Shown here piece after piece: positions 1 to 7,336 of a stretch of DNA of 53,263 nt. The stretch comes from Gemmatimonadales bacterium. GTDB lineage: Bacteria; Gemmatimonadota; Gemmatimonadetes; Gemmatimonadales; GWC2-71-9. The notes below the pieces were generated by a model. It was not told the origin of the DNA and searched no databases. It worked only from the letters and a program-made list of their open reading frames with translations. Positions within the stretch are counted from its first letter, which is position 1. Every line of letters begins with the position of its first letter. The translations under genes were made by a program, and so were the position numbers. The stretch spans positions 1 through 53,263 of the forward strand of contig JACDBX010000098.1 in assembly GCA_013694695.1 (NCBI GenBank). Direction: 5' to 3'.

Positions 1-1
1 G

Positions 2-493
2 GCCACCCGGTTCGTGACCCTGGCGCGGCCACCGATGGCGTCCGTTTTCGTCACCGGGCGGGTGGACGTTGCCCTGGCGTGCGGTGCCGATGGCGTGATC
101 GCTCGATCCGGCGACCTCGACGCTGGCGCGGTGCGGGACGCGATCGAGCGCAGCACCGTTCCGCGCCGGCTCGTCGTGGTGCAGTCGGTACATTCCCTTC
201 CACAAGCGGAGGCCGCGGTGGCGGCCGGGGCCGACGGCCTGCTGCTCGGCACCATCTGGGAGACAGCCACCCATCCCGGCCGCACGCCCAGCGGACCGGA
301 ACTGATCGACCGGGTGGCGCGTTGTGGCGTTCCCGTCTGGGCCGTCGGGGGAGTGACGCCGGAGCACGCCGCTGAGGCCTTCGACGCCGGTGCGTGGGGC
401 GTTGCGGCAATTTCGGCCATATGGGACGCCAGCGACGTCAATCGGGGAGCGCTTGCCCTGCTCGCCCCGTGGCGTGACACCGAGGAGAAGTGA
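2..493 (+). CDS. TenI/ThiE-like TIM-barrel protein, 5' end cut off
   Basis: C-terminal part of a thiamine-phosphate-synthase-superfamily protein. The reading frame is open from base 2, so the true start lies upstream of the window; an internal GTG at 14 need not be the start. Visible family features are the strand pattern VVVQSVHS, then GADGLLLGTIW, and VPVWAVGGVTPEHA near the C-terminus, where phosphate is bound. The GADGLLLGTI segment is typical of TenI rather than of a strict ThiE. Because it is followed directly by thiS and thiG, a role as thiazole tautomerase acting on the ThiG product is more likely than thiamine-phosphate synthase, but this is inference. The stop TGA overlaps the thiS ATG. 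Confidence 0.85.
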   Translation, partial: ATRFVTLARPPMASVFVTGRVDVALACGADGVIARSGDLDAGAVRDAIERSTVPRRLVVVQSVHSLPQAEAAVAAGADGLLLGTIWETATHPGRTPSGPELIDRVARCGVPVWAVGGVTPEHAAEAFDAGAWGVAAISAIWDASDVNRGALALLAPWRDTEEK

Positions 494-696
494 TGATGCA
501 GCTGACCATCAATGGGGAACCGCGCACGCTCGATCCAGTCGATACGGTCGATGCGATGTTGCGGCAGCTCGGTCTCGACCCTCGCGGCGTGGTGGTGGAA
601 CTCAATCGTGCCATCATCAGGCGGGCAGACATCGCCGCCTCACGCGTGCAGGATGGCGACACCGTGGAGATCGTGCACTTCGTGGGAGGTGGATGA
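493..696 (+). CDS. thiS: Sulfur carrier protein ThiS
   Basis: 67-residue beta-grasp sulfur carrier for thiazole synthesis in the thiamine pathway. The C-terminus ends VHFVGGG, giving the Gly-Gly tail that is adenylated and converted to a thiocarboxylate. The start ATG at 493 overlaps the upstream TGA, and the purine-rich stretch GAGGAGAAG at 482-490 is a good ribosome binding site; ATG 496 is an in-frame alternative. The next gene, thiG, begins on the base after the stop, so the carrier and its acceptor enzyme should be made together. Confidence 0.95.
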   Translation: MMQLTINGEPRTLDPVDTVDAMLRQLGLDPRGVVVELNRAIIRRADIAASRVQDGDTVEIVHFVGGG

Positions 697-1461
697 ATGC
701 TGGAGATCGCAAGCCAGTCGTTCCGGTCGCGACTGATGGTGGGCACCGGGAAGTATCGCACCAACGACGAGATGATCCACGCGATCGACGCGTCGGGCGC
801 CGAGGTCGTGACGGTCGCGGTCCGCCGGGTCAACCTGGATCGCGGCGACGAGGAGGGAATCCTTCACCATCTGTCGAGCGAGAAGTTCTTCCTGCTGTCG
901 AACACGGCGGGATGCTTCAGCGCCGACGAGGCGGTCCGGTATGCCCGGCTCGCCCGGGAGGCAGGCTTCAACGACTTCGTGAAGCTCGAGGTGATCGGCG
1001 ACCGGGAAACCCTGCTTCCCGACACTGCGGGCCTGCTGGAGGCCACCGCCATCCTCGCGCGCGAGGGCTTCAAGGTGCTCGCGTACACCAATGACGACCT
1101 CGTCACCGCGCTCCGGCTGCAGGACGCCGGCGCCGTGGCGGTGATGCCGCTGGCGTCGCCCATCGGCTCCGGGCTCGGCCTCCTCAATCCCTACTTCATC
1201 CGCACCATCAAGTCGCGCCTCACCGTTCCGATCATTGTGGATGCCGGCGTCGGCACGGCGTCTGACGCATGCCTGGTGATGGAACAAGGTGTGGACGGCA
1301 TCCTCATGAATACCGCGCTGGCGGAGGCGAAGAATCCCGTGGGAATGGCTACCGCGATGCGGCTTGCCGTCGACGCCGGCCGCGGCGCCTATCTCGCCGG
1401 GCGGATGCCAAGGCGTGAAGTGGCCGTCCCGTCGACGCCGAGTGAGGGAATGCTGAGCTGA
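697..1461 (+). CDS. thiG: Thiazole synthase ThiG
   Basis: Cytoplasmic TIM-barrel enzyme that builds the thiazole phosphate ring from 1-deoxyxylulose 5-phosphate, dehydroglycine and ThiS thiocarboxylate. The 254-residue length is standard. The opening MVGTGKY segment, the NTAGCFSADEAV segment and Lys96 in DFVKLEVIGD (the Schiff-base lysine of the family) are all present, as are the phosphate-binding stretches PLASPIGSG and IVDAGVG. No thiO, thiH, thiC or thiF is seen nearby, so the source of dehydroglycine cannot be read from this window. The stop codon overlaps the proposed CTG start of rsmB. Confidence 0.96.
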   Translation: MLEIASQSFRSRLMVGTGKYRTNDEMIHAIDASGAEVVTVAVRRVNLDRGDEEGILHHLSSEKFFLLSNTAGCFSADEAVRYARLAREAGFNDFVKLEVIGDRETLLPDTAGLLEATAILAREGFKVLAYTNDDLVTALRLQDAGAVAVMPLASPIGSGLGLLNPYFIRTIKSRLTVPIIVDAGVGTASDACLVMEQGVDGILMNTALAEAKNPVGMATAMRLAVDAGRGAYLAGRMPRREVAVPSTPSEGMLS

Positions 1462-2762
1462 CCGACACCGGCATTGCGCCCCGCCGCGCTGCGCTCGGCA
1501 TCCTCGCCAACGTTCGTCGCGGCATGCCCTTCGACGCGGCGCTCGACCGCGGGCTGGCAGGCCTTCCCGAGGTCGATCGTCGACTCACCCATGAACTGTC
1601 CGCCGGCGTGCTGCGCCATCAGGGGTCGCTCGACGCAGTCATCACACCATTCGTGCCGCGCGGGCTGGCGTCGGTGCAGCCCACCGTGCTCGATGTCCTG
1701 CGCATCGGCGCATACCAGCTGCACCATCTCGAACGGGTGCCACCGCACGCCGCGGTGGCCACGAGCGTGGCGCTGGTGCGCGAGACGGCCGGCGAGCGCG
1801 CTACCGGCTTTGCCAATGCCGTGCTTCGTCGCGTTGCTGACGCGCCCCGCGACCGACCGGGTCACGACGGTGACTACGACGCCGCCGCGCTCGCCGCCCG
1901 CTGGTCCCATCCCGAATGGCTCGTAGCCCGATGGCTTGGGCGGTTCGGTCGTGACGGCGCCGAACGCCTGCTCGAATGGAACAACACTCATCCGGCACTG
2001 GTCGTCCAGGCGGCACGCGACGATAACGACTCGCTTCAGGCCCGCTTTGATTCCGCCGGCGTGCAGGGATTCCCGGCACCACACGGGGCCGGGATCGTCG
2101 TCACCGAAACCCGACCGGAGCAGCTTCCCGGATTCGCCGAGGGCGCGTTCTATGTGCAGGATCCCGCGCAGGCGCTGGTGCTGCGATTCGCCGGCTTCCC
2201 CGCTGGGGCAATTGTGTACGATGCCTGCGCCGCACCAGGCGGGAAGACCCTCGGGCTTGCTCGACGCGCCAGCGTCGTGATCGCGGCTGACGCATCCCGG
2301 CGCCGCATCCTCAGGTTGTGCGACAACATCGCCCGTGCCGGTCGGGGCAACGCCTTTCCCGTGGTGGCCGACGCGCTGCATCCACCCGTGGTTCAGGCTT
2401 CTGCCTACCTGTTGGACGCCCCGTGCCTGGGCACCGGAACCTTCGCGCGCCATCCGGACGCCCGGCTGCGGGTGCACCCCGATGCACTCCAGCGAATCAG
2501 TCGCGAACAGGCAGCCCTGCTGGATGCGGCGGCGGCCGTGGTGGCTCCGGGCGGCGTGCTATGTTATGCCACGTGTTCGCTGGAACCGGAGGAAGACGAG
2601 GAGCAGATCGGGGCGTTTCTCGACCGGCATCCGCAGTTCTCCCGCCAACCTCCTGCCGGCTTCCCCACCGAGCTGCTCAGCCCCGAGGGCGACCTCTTGA
2701 TCCTTCCGCAGCGTGACGGCATGGACGGCGCCTACGCCGCACGACTGGTCCGACGTCGATGA
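1458..2762 (+). CDS. rsmB: 16S rRNA m5C967 methyltransferase RsmB, probable CTG start
   Basis: RsmB/Sun-type enzyme: N-terminal NusB-like RNA-binding domain, then a Rossmann SAM methyltransferase. Motif I DACAAPGGK (about residues 255-263), DAPC (Cys323) and ATCSLEP (Cys373) give the two catalytic cysteines of RNA m5C methyltransferases; the usual PCSGTG is PCLGTG here. The first ATG in frame is 1524, but the frame stays open upstream and encodes PRRAALGILANVRRG, the first helix of the NusB-like domain. The only plausible initiator that keeps it is CTG 1458, overlapping the thiG stop (CTGA), with GAGGG at 1444-1448 nine bases upstream. If CTG is not used, the protein starts at 1524 and lacks helix 1. 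The stop overlaps the next ATG. Confidence 0.9.
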   Translation: MTDTGIAPRRAALGILANVRRGMPFDAALDRGLAGLPEVDRRLTHELSAGVLRHQGSLDAVITPFVPRGLASVQPTVLDVLRIGAYQLHHLERVPPHAAVATSVALVRETAGERATGFANAVLRRVADAPRDRPGHDGDYDAAALAARWSHPEWLVARWLGRFGRDGAERLLEWNNTHPALVVQAARDDNDSLQARFDSAGVQGFPAPHGAGIVVTETRPEQLPGFAEGAFYVQDPAQALVLRFAGFPAGAIVYDACAAPGGKTLGLARRASVVIAADASRRRILRLCDNIARAGRGNAFPVVADALHPPVVQASAYLLDAPCLGTGTFARHPDARLRVHPDALQRISREQAALLDAAAAVVAPGGVLCYATCSLEPEEDEEQIGAFLDRHPQFSRQPPAGFPTELLSPEGDLLILPQRDGMDGAYAARLVRRR

Positions 2763-3487
2763 GCCGACCATCACGACGCACCATCGTTCGCACCGCGAAC
2801 TTTGCTATCGTGCTTGTTGTCGCGACGGGCGTGGGGTATGTCGTGCTTGAAGGCCTCACGGGCTCGCCGTTGCTGCACCGCAAGGTCGAGGTGCCGGCAC
2901 TCCGCGGCATGTCAACCGACGACGCCCTGCAGCTCCTCGCCGAGCGGCACCTCCGGGGGCGCGTCGCCGACGAGGTTCCCGACACCGCGGTTGCCGCCGG
3001 CATGGTCACCACCCAGGAGCCACTCGCGAGCACCAGGGCTCGTCGCGGAGCGATGGTCAATTTTTCGGTCAGCGTCGGGCAGGTGTTTGCAGCAGTTCCG
3101 GAGGTCGCCCACTTCACCGTCGAGCGCGCCACTGCAGCGATCATCAATGCGGGCCTGCTTCCGGGCCGGGTTGACACGGCCGTCGACTCGACCTCGTTCG
3201 GCATGGTGATCGGCACGTCACCAGCCGCCGGCGCGACCGCCCGCCGGGGGAGCGCCGTCGCGATCATCGTCAGCGCTGGCGAGGCAGTCATCGCAGTACC
3301 CCAGCTCGACGGCATGACCCTCGCCGCTGCCAAAGCGCTGCTCGACTCCGCAGGCCTGGCCGTGGGGCTGGTGCGGCGCACCGACCAGGGACGTCCCGGT
3401 GTCGTGCAGGGCCAGCGGCCGGCCGCAGGCTCCATGCTCACCCGCGGAGCCAGGGTCGAACTCATCATCAGCGAGGAAACTCCATGA
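2759..3487 (+). CDS. Membrane-anchored protein with three PASTA domains
   Basis: 242 residues: a short basic N-terminus, one transmembrane helix at about residues 13-31, then three consecutive PASTA-like repeats (about 43-108, 110-176 and 178-239), each starting with a V-P-x-L/V segment and ending in a basic residue plus a hydrophobic strand. PASTA modules bind peptidoglycan fragments or act as spacers in penicillin-binding proteins and Ser/Thr kinases, but there is no transpeptidase or kinase domain attached. It is probably a periplasmic sensor or scaffold anchored in the inner membrane. It overlaps rsmB before it and rpe after it by four bases each. Confidence 0.85.
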   Translation: MSRPSRRTIVRTANFAIVLVVATGVGYVVLEGLTGSPLLHRKVEVPALRGMSTDDALQLLAERHLRGRVADEVPDTAVAAGMVTTQEPLASTRARRGAMVNFSVSVGQVFAAVPEVAHFTVERATAAIINAGLLPGRVDTAVDSTSFGMVIGTSPAAGATARRGSAVAIIVSAGEAVIAVPQLDGMTLAAAKALLDSAGLAVGLVRRTDQGRPGVVQGQRPAAGSMLTRGARVELIISEETP

Positions 3488-4149
3488 CGGTACGGATCGC
3501 GCCGAGCGTGCTGAGCGCGGATCTCGGCCGGCTCGCGGAGCAGGTGGCGGAGGCCGCGGCGGGCGGTGCGGAATGGGTGCACGTCGACGTGATGGACGGA
3601 CACTTCGTCCCGAATCTCACCTTCGGCGCGCCCATGATCCGCGCACTCCGCCGCCTCACCGACCTTCCCCTCGACGTGCACCTGATGGTGGAGCGACCGG
3701 AGCAGTACATCGTCGAGTATGCCGCTGCCGGCGCCGACGTGTTCACCTTTCATCCCGAAGCCACGGTGCACGTGCAGCGACACCTCGCCACCGCACGGGA
3801 ACACGGGATGCGTGCCGGACTCGCGCTCAACCCGGGAACACCGCTCGGCTGGCTCGAGGAGGTGGTCCAGGACGTGGACCTCGTACTGGTGATGTCCGTC
3901 AACCCGGGCTACGGGGGCCAGGGCTACCTGCCCGCCTCGACCTCGAAGATCGCGCGGGTTCGCGAGGTGCTCGATTCCGCTCGGAGCCAAGCCGTCCTTG
4001 AGGTCGATGGCGGAATCACCGTCGACACCATCGCACGGGCCCACAATGCCGGCGCCGACACATTCGTGGCGGGAACCGCCGTGTTCGGGGACAGCGATCC
4101 CGCCGAGGCAGTACGGGCCCTGAAGCGCGCCTGCCTGGCACGGGCTTGA
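3484..4149 (+). CDS. rpe: Ribulose-phosphate 3-epimerase
   Basis: 221-residue TIM-barrel metalloenzyme interconverting ribulose 5-phosphate and xylulose 5-phosphate. All hallmark segments are visible: IAPSVLSADL, the metal-binding HVDVMDGHFVPN, LDVHLMVERP, VMSVNPGYGGQ and EVDGGI (catalytic Asp and phosphate loop). The start ATG overlaps the PASTA gene stop, and its own TGA overlaps the next ATG. The epimerase next to a PASTA protein and rsmB recalls the rsmB-kinase-rpe neighbourhood of many bacteria, with a kinase-less PASTA protein in the usual kinase position. Confidence 0.96.
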   Translation: MTVRIAPSVLSADLGRLAEQVAEAAAGGAEWVHVDVMDGHFVPNLTFGAPMIRALRRLTDLPLDVHLMVERPEQYIVEYAAAGADVFTFHPEATVHVQRHLATAREHGMRAGLALNPGTPLGWLEEVVQDVDLVLVMSVNPGYGGQGYLPASTSKIARVREVLDSARSQAVLEVDGGITVDTIARAHNAGADTFVAGTAVFGDSDPAEAVRALKRACLARA

Positions 4150-4697
4150 TGCGTCGTCAATGGACGGGGGTACTGGCAGTCATCGCCGTGCTCGCGTTGA
4201 TCGTGGTGATCCTCATCCGCCGCGCGCCCGTTCCGATCGAGGTTGGCCGGATCGCGCCCGACTTCACCGCGACCGACCTGCACACCGGAACCATGAAATC
4301 GCTGCACGCTGACTACCGAGGCAGCGTGACGCTGGTGAATGTGTGGGCCACCTGGTGCGAGCCCTGCAAGCGAGAGATCCCCGCTCTCGACTCGCTCTAC
4401 CGCGCGCTCGGCCCCAGCGGGCTGCGTATCGCGGCGGTGAGCATCGATCGCGGCGACAGCGTGCCGGTCAGGAAGTTCATGGACGACTTCGGCGTGACGT
4501 TCGACGTGCTGCATGATCCCGAGGGAGTGATCCAGCAGACCTACCAGACAAGTGGTGTTCCCGAGAGCTTCCTGCTGGATCGCGATGGAAGGATCGTGCG
4601 GATCGTGTACGCCGACCATCCGTGGGCCAGCCCCAGTAACCAGCGCATCATCGGCGAGCTGCTCGCTCGACCTGCCTCGGGAGACCGCGCACCATGA
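4149..4697 (+). CDS. TlpA-like membrane-anchored thioredoxin (first of two)
   Basis: 182 residues: N-terminal transmembrane anchor (about 7-24), then a thioredoxin fold with the redox motif WCEPC (Cys70, Cys73) in the periplasm. It belongs to the TlpA/ResA/AhpC-TSA group, which reduces disulfides, often for cytochrome c maturation or oxidative defence. ATG 4149 is chosen over TTG 4146 because it overlaps the rpe stop. The adjoining gene encodes a clear paralogue with the same motif order. The cytochrome c domain of the iron permease at 7337-9433 is one possible client, which is inference. Confidence 0.9.
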   Translation: MRRQWTGVLAVIAVLALIVVILIRRAPVPIEVGRIAPDFTATDLHTGTMKSLHADYRGSVTLVNVWATWCEPCKREIPALDSLYRALGPSGLRIAAVSIDRGDSVPVRKFMDDFGVTFDVLHDPEGVIQQTYQTSGVPESFLLDRDGRIVRIVYADHPWASPSNQRIIGELLARPASGDRAP

Positions 4698-5230
4698 CAC
4701 GGCAGTGGGTGCTGGTCAGCTCGATCGTCGCAGGGCTGGCGCTCGGTGCGTGGGCCCTCACCCGCTACGCGCCTCCCCCGGAAGGTGCGTACCTCGGCGA
4801 TCGCGCCACCGACTACCGCACGTTTCGCCTCACCGACAACGACAGCGTGGCGCTGCGAACGGAGTACGCCGGTCAGGTGACGCTCATCAACGTATGGGCC
4901 ACCTGGTGTGGGCCGTGCAGGGTCGAGATGCCGTCCATGGAGCGGCTCTTCCGACTTCGCGCCGATCGCGGGTTCCGGATCGCAGCTGTGAGCATCGACC
5001 AGGGCGATCCGGAGCAGGTCCGCGCGTTCGGCCGCGAGCTCGGCCTCACCTTCGACCTCCTTCACGATCCCACCGGGCTGGTGCAGCAGGCTTACGGAGT
5101 GGTCGGTGTCCCGCAAAGCATCATCGTCGGCCGCGATGGCCGCATAGCGCACATCTCGCTTGGTGCCGAACGGTGGGACTCGCCCACCAACCTCGCGCTG
5201 ATTGATTCCCTCCTCGACTCGGACCGCTGA
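4694..5230 (+). CDS. TlpA-like membrane-anchored thioredoxin (second of two)
   Basis: 178 residues, with an N-terminal transmembrane helix (about 5-23) and a periplasmic thioredoxin domain carrying the classical WCGPC motif (Cys72, Cys75). It shares NVWATWC, RIAAVSID, LHDP and the late DGRI segment with the preceding gene, so the two are tandem duplicates that have diverged at the residue between the cysteines (Glu-Pro versus Gly-Pro), which commonly shifts redox potential. The ATG overlaps the upstream TGA. The tsaD start follows after three bases. Confidence 0.9.
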   Translation: MTRQWVLVSSIVAGLALGAWALTRYAPPPEGAYLGDRATDYRTFRLTDNDSVALRTEYAGQVTLINVWATWCGPCRVEMPSMERLFRLRADRGFRIAAVSIDQGDPEQVRAFGRELGLTFDLLHDPTGLVQQAYGVVGVPQSIIVGRDGRIAHISLGAERWDSPTNLALIDSLLDSDR

Positions 5231-5233
5231 GCG

Positions 5234-6274
5234 ATGCGTGTCCTCGCTCTCGAAACGTCCTGTGACGAAACATCCGCGGCCGTCGTGCGGCGCGACGGCG
5301 CGGTGGTCACACTGGAGTCGCTCACGATTCTTTCGCAGGACATCCATCGCATATTTGGTGGCGTTGTCCCGGAGCTCGCCTCGCGTGCCCACCTCACCAC
5401 GGTCGGACCCGTGGTCGACGCCGCACTTGCGGATGCGGGCATCGAGTCACGCGACCTCGATGGCGTTGCTGTTACCCGTGGACCGGGCCTGCTCGGTGCG
5501 CTCCTTGTCGGCGTGACGTGGGCAAAGACTGTCGCGTGGCGTGATGGCATCCCGCTGATCGGCGTGCATCACCTCGAGGGGCACCTTTTCGCACCCACGC
5601 TCGAGGACCCCGCGGTCGTCCCGCCCTTCACCGCGCTGCTGGTGAGCGGCGGGCACACCATGCTGCTCGACGTTCCTGCGTGGGGCGAGTACCACCTGCT
5701 CGGCCAGACCCGGGACGACGCTGCGGGTGAGGCCTTCGACAAGGTCGGATCCTTGCTCGGCCTCGACTACCCGGCCGGCGCTGCCATTGAGCGTCTCGCC
5801 CTGGAAGGTGACCCCCGCCGGTTCACCTTCCCGAGGCCGCTACTCCGGGCCGCGAGCGCCGGCGAGGCGTATGAGTTTTCATTCAGCGGACTCAAGACCG
5901 CGGTGCTGCGCGCGGTGCAGAAGAGTGACGACGTGACCCGTGACCGCGCCGATCTGGCGCGCGGCTTTCAGGACGCCGTCATCGAGGTTCTTGTTACGAA
6001 GACCCTCCACGCTGCGCGGCAGCACGATCGGCGCCTGGTGGTCCTCGGCGGTGGAGTGGCAAGCAGCGCCGCACTGGCAGCGCGGATGCGTGATGCAGTC
6101 GATCCTCGTACTCGGGTTGCAGTCGCGTCGCCACGCCTGAACACCGACAATGCGGCGATGATCGGCGCTGCCGGCAGCTGGCGGCTCCTCAGGGGCGAGC
6201 GGCATGGCCCCGATCTCGACGCCCGCGATTCGATTCCACTTCCCGGGCTCGTCCCGGCAGGAGCAGCAGCATGA
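5234..6274 (+). CDS. tsaD: tRNA N6-threonylcarbamoyladenosine transferase TsaD
   Basis: 346-residue cytoplasmic ASKHA-fold enzyme transferring the threonylcarbamoyl group to A37 of ANN-decoding tRNAs, working with TsaB and TsaE (neither is in this window). The N-terminal ALETSCDETSAAVV, the metal-binding HHLEGH, the LVSGGHT phosphate loop and the C-terminal NTDNAAMIG segment are all intact, and length is normal. The start ATG lies three bases after the previous stop; its own stop overlaps the lgt ATG (ATGA at 6271-6274). Confidence 0.97.
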   Translation: MRVLALETSCDETSAAVVRRDGAVVTLESLTILSQDIHRIFGGVVPELASRAHLTTVGPVVDAALADAGIESRDLDGVAVTRGPGLLGALLVGVTWAKTVAWRDGIPLIGVHHLEGHLFAPTLEDPAVVPPFTALLVSGGHTMLLDVPAWGEYHLLGQTRDDAAGEAFDKVGSLLGLDYPAGAAIERLALEGDPRRFTFPRPLLRAASAGEAYEFSFSGLKTAVLRAVQKSDDVTRDRADLARGFQDAVIEVLVTKTLHAARQHDRRLVVLGGGVASSAALAARMRDAVDPRTRVAVASPRLNTDNAAMIGAAGSWRLLRGERHGPDLDARDSIPLPGLVPAGAAA

Positions 6275-7119
6275 TTGTCGCCTACCCGCTGAACCTGACG
6301 GTGCTCGGTTTCGAGATCACCGGCTACGGCATCATGATGATGGTTGCATTCCTGGTGGGCGCGTGGATCGCTGACCGCGAACTGAAACGACTGGGCTTCG
6401 CGTCCGATTACGCCGGCGACATGCTCTGGGCTGCCGTGATCGGCGGGGTCGTTGGCGCCAAGCTCTGGTATGTCGCGCTCCACGGCACTGACGCACTCTT
6501 CACGCGCGGGGGTCTGGTGTGGTACGGCGGATTCGTCGGTGGCACCCTTGCCGTGATCCTGAACGGCTGGCGACGCGGAGTCCCGGTGCGCTGGACCGGC
6601 CACATCATCGCGCCGGTGCTCGCTGCGGCGTATGCCATTGGACGGGTCGGTTGCTACCTGGTTGGCGACGACTACGGCAAGCCGAGCAGTGCGGCGTTTG
6701 CGGTCGCATTCCCGGATGGCCTGCCTCGCACCACCGCGGGGGTGATGCGCGCCGAGTTTCCCGGACTCGACATTCCGGCGGCACTGCCTCCCGAGACGGT
6801 GATCGCCGTGCACCCGACGCAGCTCTACGAGGTCACCTTGATGCTGATCGCCTTCGCCCTGCTCTGGCGCTGGCGCACCTCGCCGCGCGGCACCGGCTGG
6901 TTGCTTGGGGCCTACCTCGTGATGGCCGGGATCGAACGGTTCGTCGTCGAGTTCTTCCGCGCCAAGGACGACCGGCTCCTGGGGGCGTTGACGATCGCGC
7001 AGGCCTTTTCCGTGTTCCTGGTGCTCCTTGGATCGTTCCTCATCGCCCGGTGGTCACGGGGCGGAACAGTGGCCCCGGGCGAGTGGCTCCAGCGGGGCGC
7101 GGCGAGCCCCGCGCGGTGA
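6271..7119 (+). CDS. lgt: Prolipoprotein diacylglyceryl transferase
   Basis: 282-residue polytopic inner-membrane enzyme that transfers diacylglycerol from phosphatidylglycerol to the lipobox cysteine of prolipoproteins. The GRVGCYLVGDDYG segment is the signature-motif region (in the GDDYG variant), the HPTQLYE motif is intact, and a WYGGFVGG segment sits where the classical HGG motif lies. Seven hydrophobic segments can be counted. It is last in the eleven-gene run. Its product should act on the lipobox proteins encoded here (binding protein at 21644, repeat lipoprotein at 33081, M48 protease, propeller lipoprotein, lipoprotein at 45639). Confidence 0.96.
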   Translation: MIVAYPLNLTVLGFEITGYGIMMMVAFLVGAWIADRELKRLGFASDYAGDMLWAAVIGGVVGAKLWYVALHGTDALFTRGGLVWYGGFVGGTLAVILNGWRRGVPVRWTGHIIAPVLAAAYAIGRVGCYLVGDDYGKPSSAAFAVAFPDGLPRTTAGVMRAEFPGLDIPAALPPETVIAVHPTQLYEVTLMLIAFALLWRWRTSPRGTGWLLGAYLVMAGIERFVVEFFRAKDDRLLGALTIAQAFSVFLVLLGSFLIARWSRGGTVAPGEWLQRGAASPAR

Positions 7120-7122
7120 CTC

Positions 7123-7151
7123 TTGACAGGTTCACGAACAAAATGTAGGAT
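7123..7151 (+). promoter_or_regulatory. Near-consensus sigma-70 promoter of a candidate sRNA
   Basis: TTGACA (7123-7128), a 17-base spacer, then TAGGAT (7146-7151, 4 of 6 bases matching TATAAT). It starts immediately after the lgt stop and points into a stretch with no convincing gene, predicting a transcript start near 7158. Confidence 0.7.
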
Positions 7152-7157
7152 TATCCC

Positions 7158-7310
7158 TAGGTGGCGCGACGTAGGGGTGCGCCTATCGAGAAAGTCCCAG
7201 GACGAAGAAGGGTGAAGCGAACACACCTGTTCGTCTTCGTTAACTCAGGGGGCGTTCTGGGACCTCCCAAACAACGCGGCCCGCCAGTGATGGCGGGCCG
7301 TGTTGCGTTC
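7158..7310 (+). ncRNA. Candidate structured small RNA of about 150 nt
   Basis: Between the lgt stop and the convergent iron permease, a strong promoter leads into a sequence with nested complementarity and a terminator. GTCCCAGGACG (7194-7204) pairs over 11 positions with CGTTCTGGGAC (7253-7263, one G-U pair); GAG 7188-7190 can extend the stem to CTC 7264-7266. Inside, an open loop (7205-7213 facing 7239-7252) precedes a second stem, GAAG plus CGAACA (7214-7223) with TGTTCG plus CTTC (7228-7238, one bulged base) and a CACC loop. A smaller 5' hairpin may form at 7159-7183. The stem-bubble-stem form resembles a compact 6S RNA, but I see no matching conserved sequence. An open plus frame from 7161 has no ribosome binding site. 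Confidence 0.5.
7272..7305. terminator. Bidirectional hairpin terminator
   Basis: CAACGCGGCCCGCCA, a GTGA loop, then TGGCGGGCCGTGTTG: a 15-bp stem with one G-U pair (on the plus transcript). It lies between the candidate RNA (plus) and the stop of the iron permease (minus) and can serve both. There is no long U run on either strand. Confidence 0.75.
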
Positions 7311-7336
7311 GGGATCCCTGAGGTGGACCCGCGGCC

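Noticed and set aside
2677-4044. 455-codon minus-strand open frame
   Set aside because: Antisense to the PASTA and rpe genes, with no recognisable motif and biased Ser/Arg-rich composition.
7188-7204. RNase P-like string GAGAAAGTCC in the candidate RNA
   Set aside because: It resembles the P4 region of RNase P RNA, but the remainder of that RNA (about 350-400 nt with a 3' ACAGA-type segment) is absent and the unit is only about 150 nt long.
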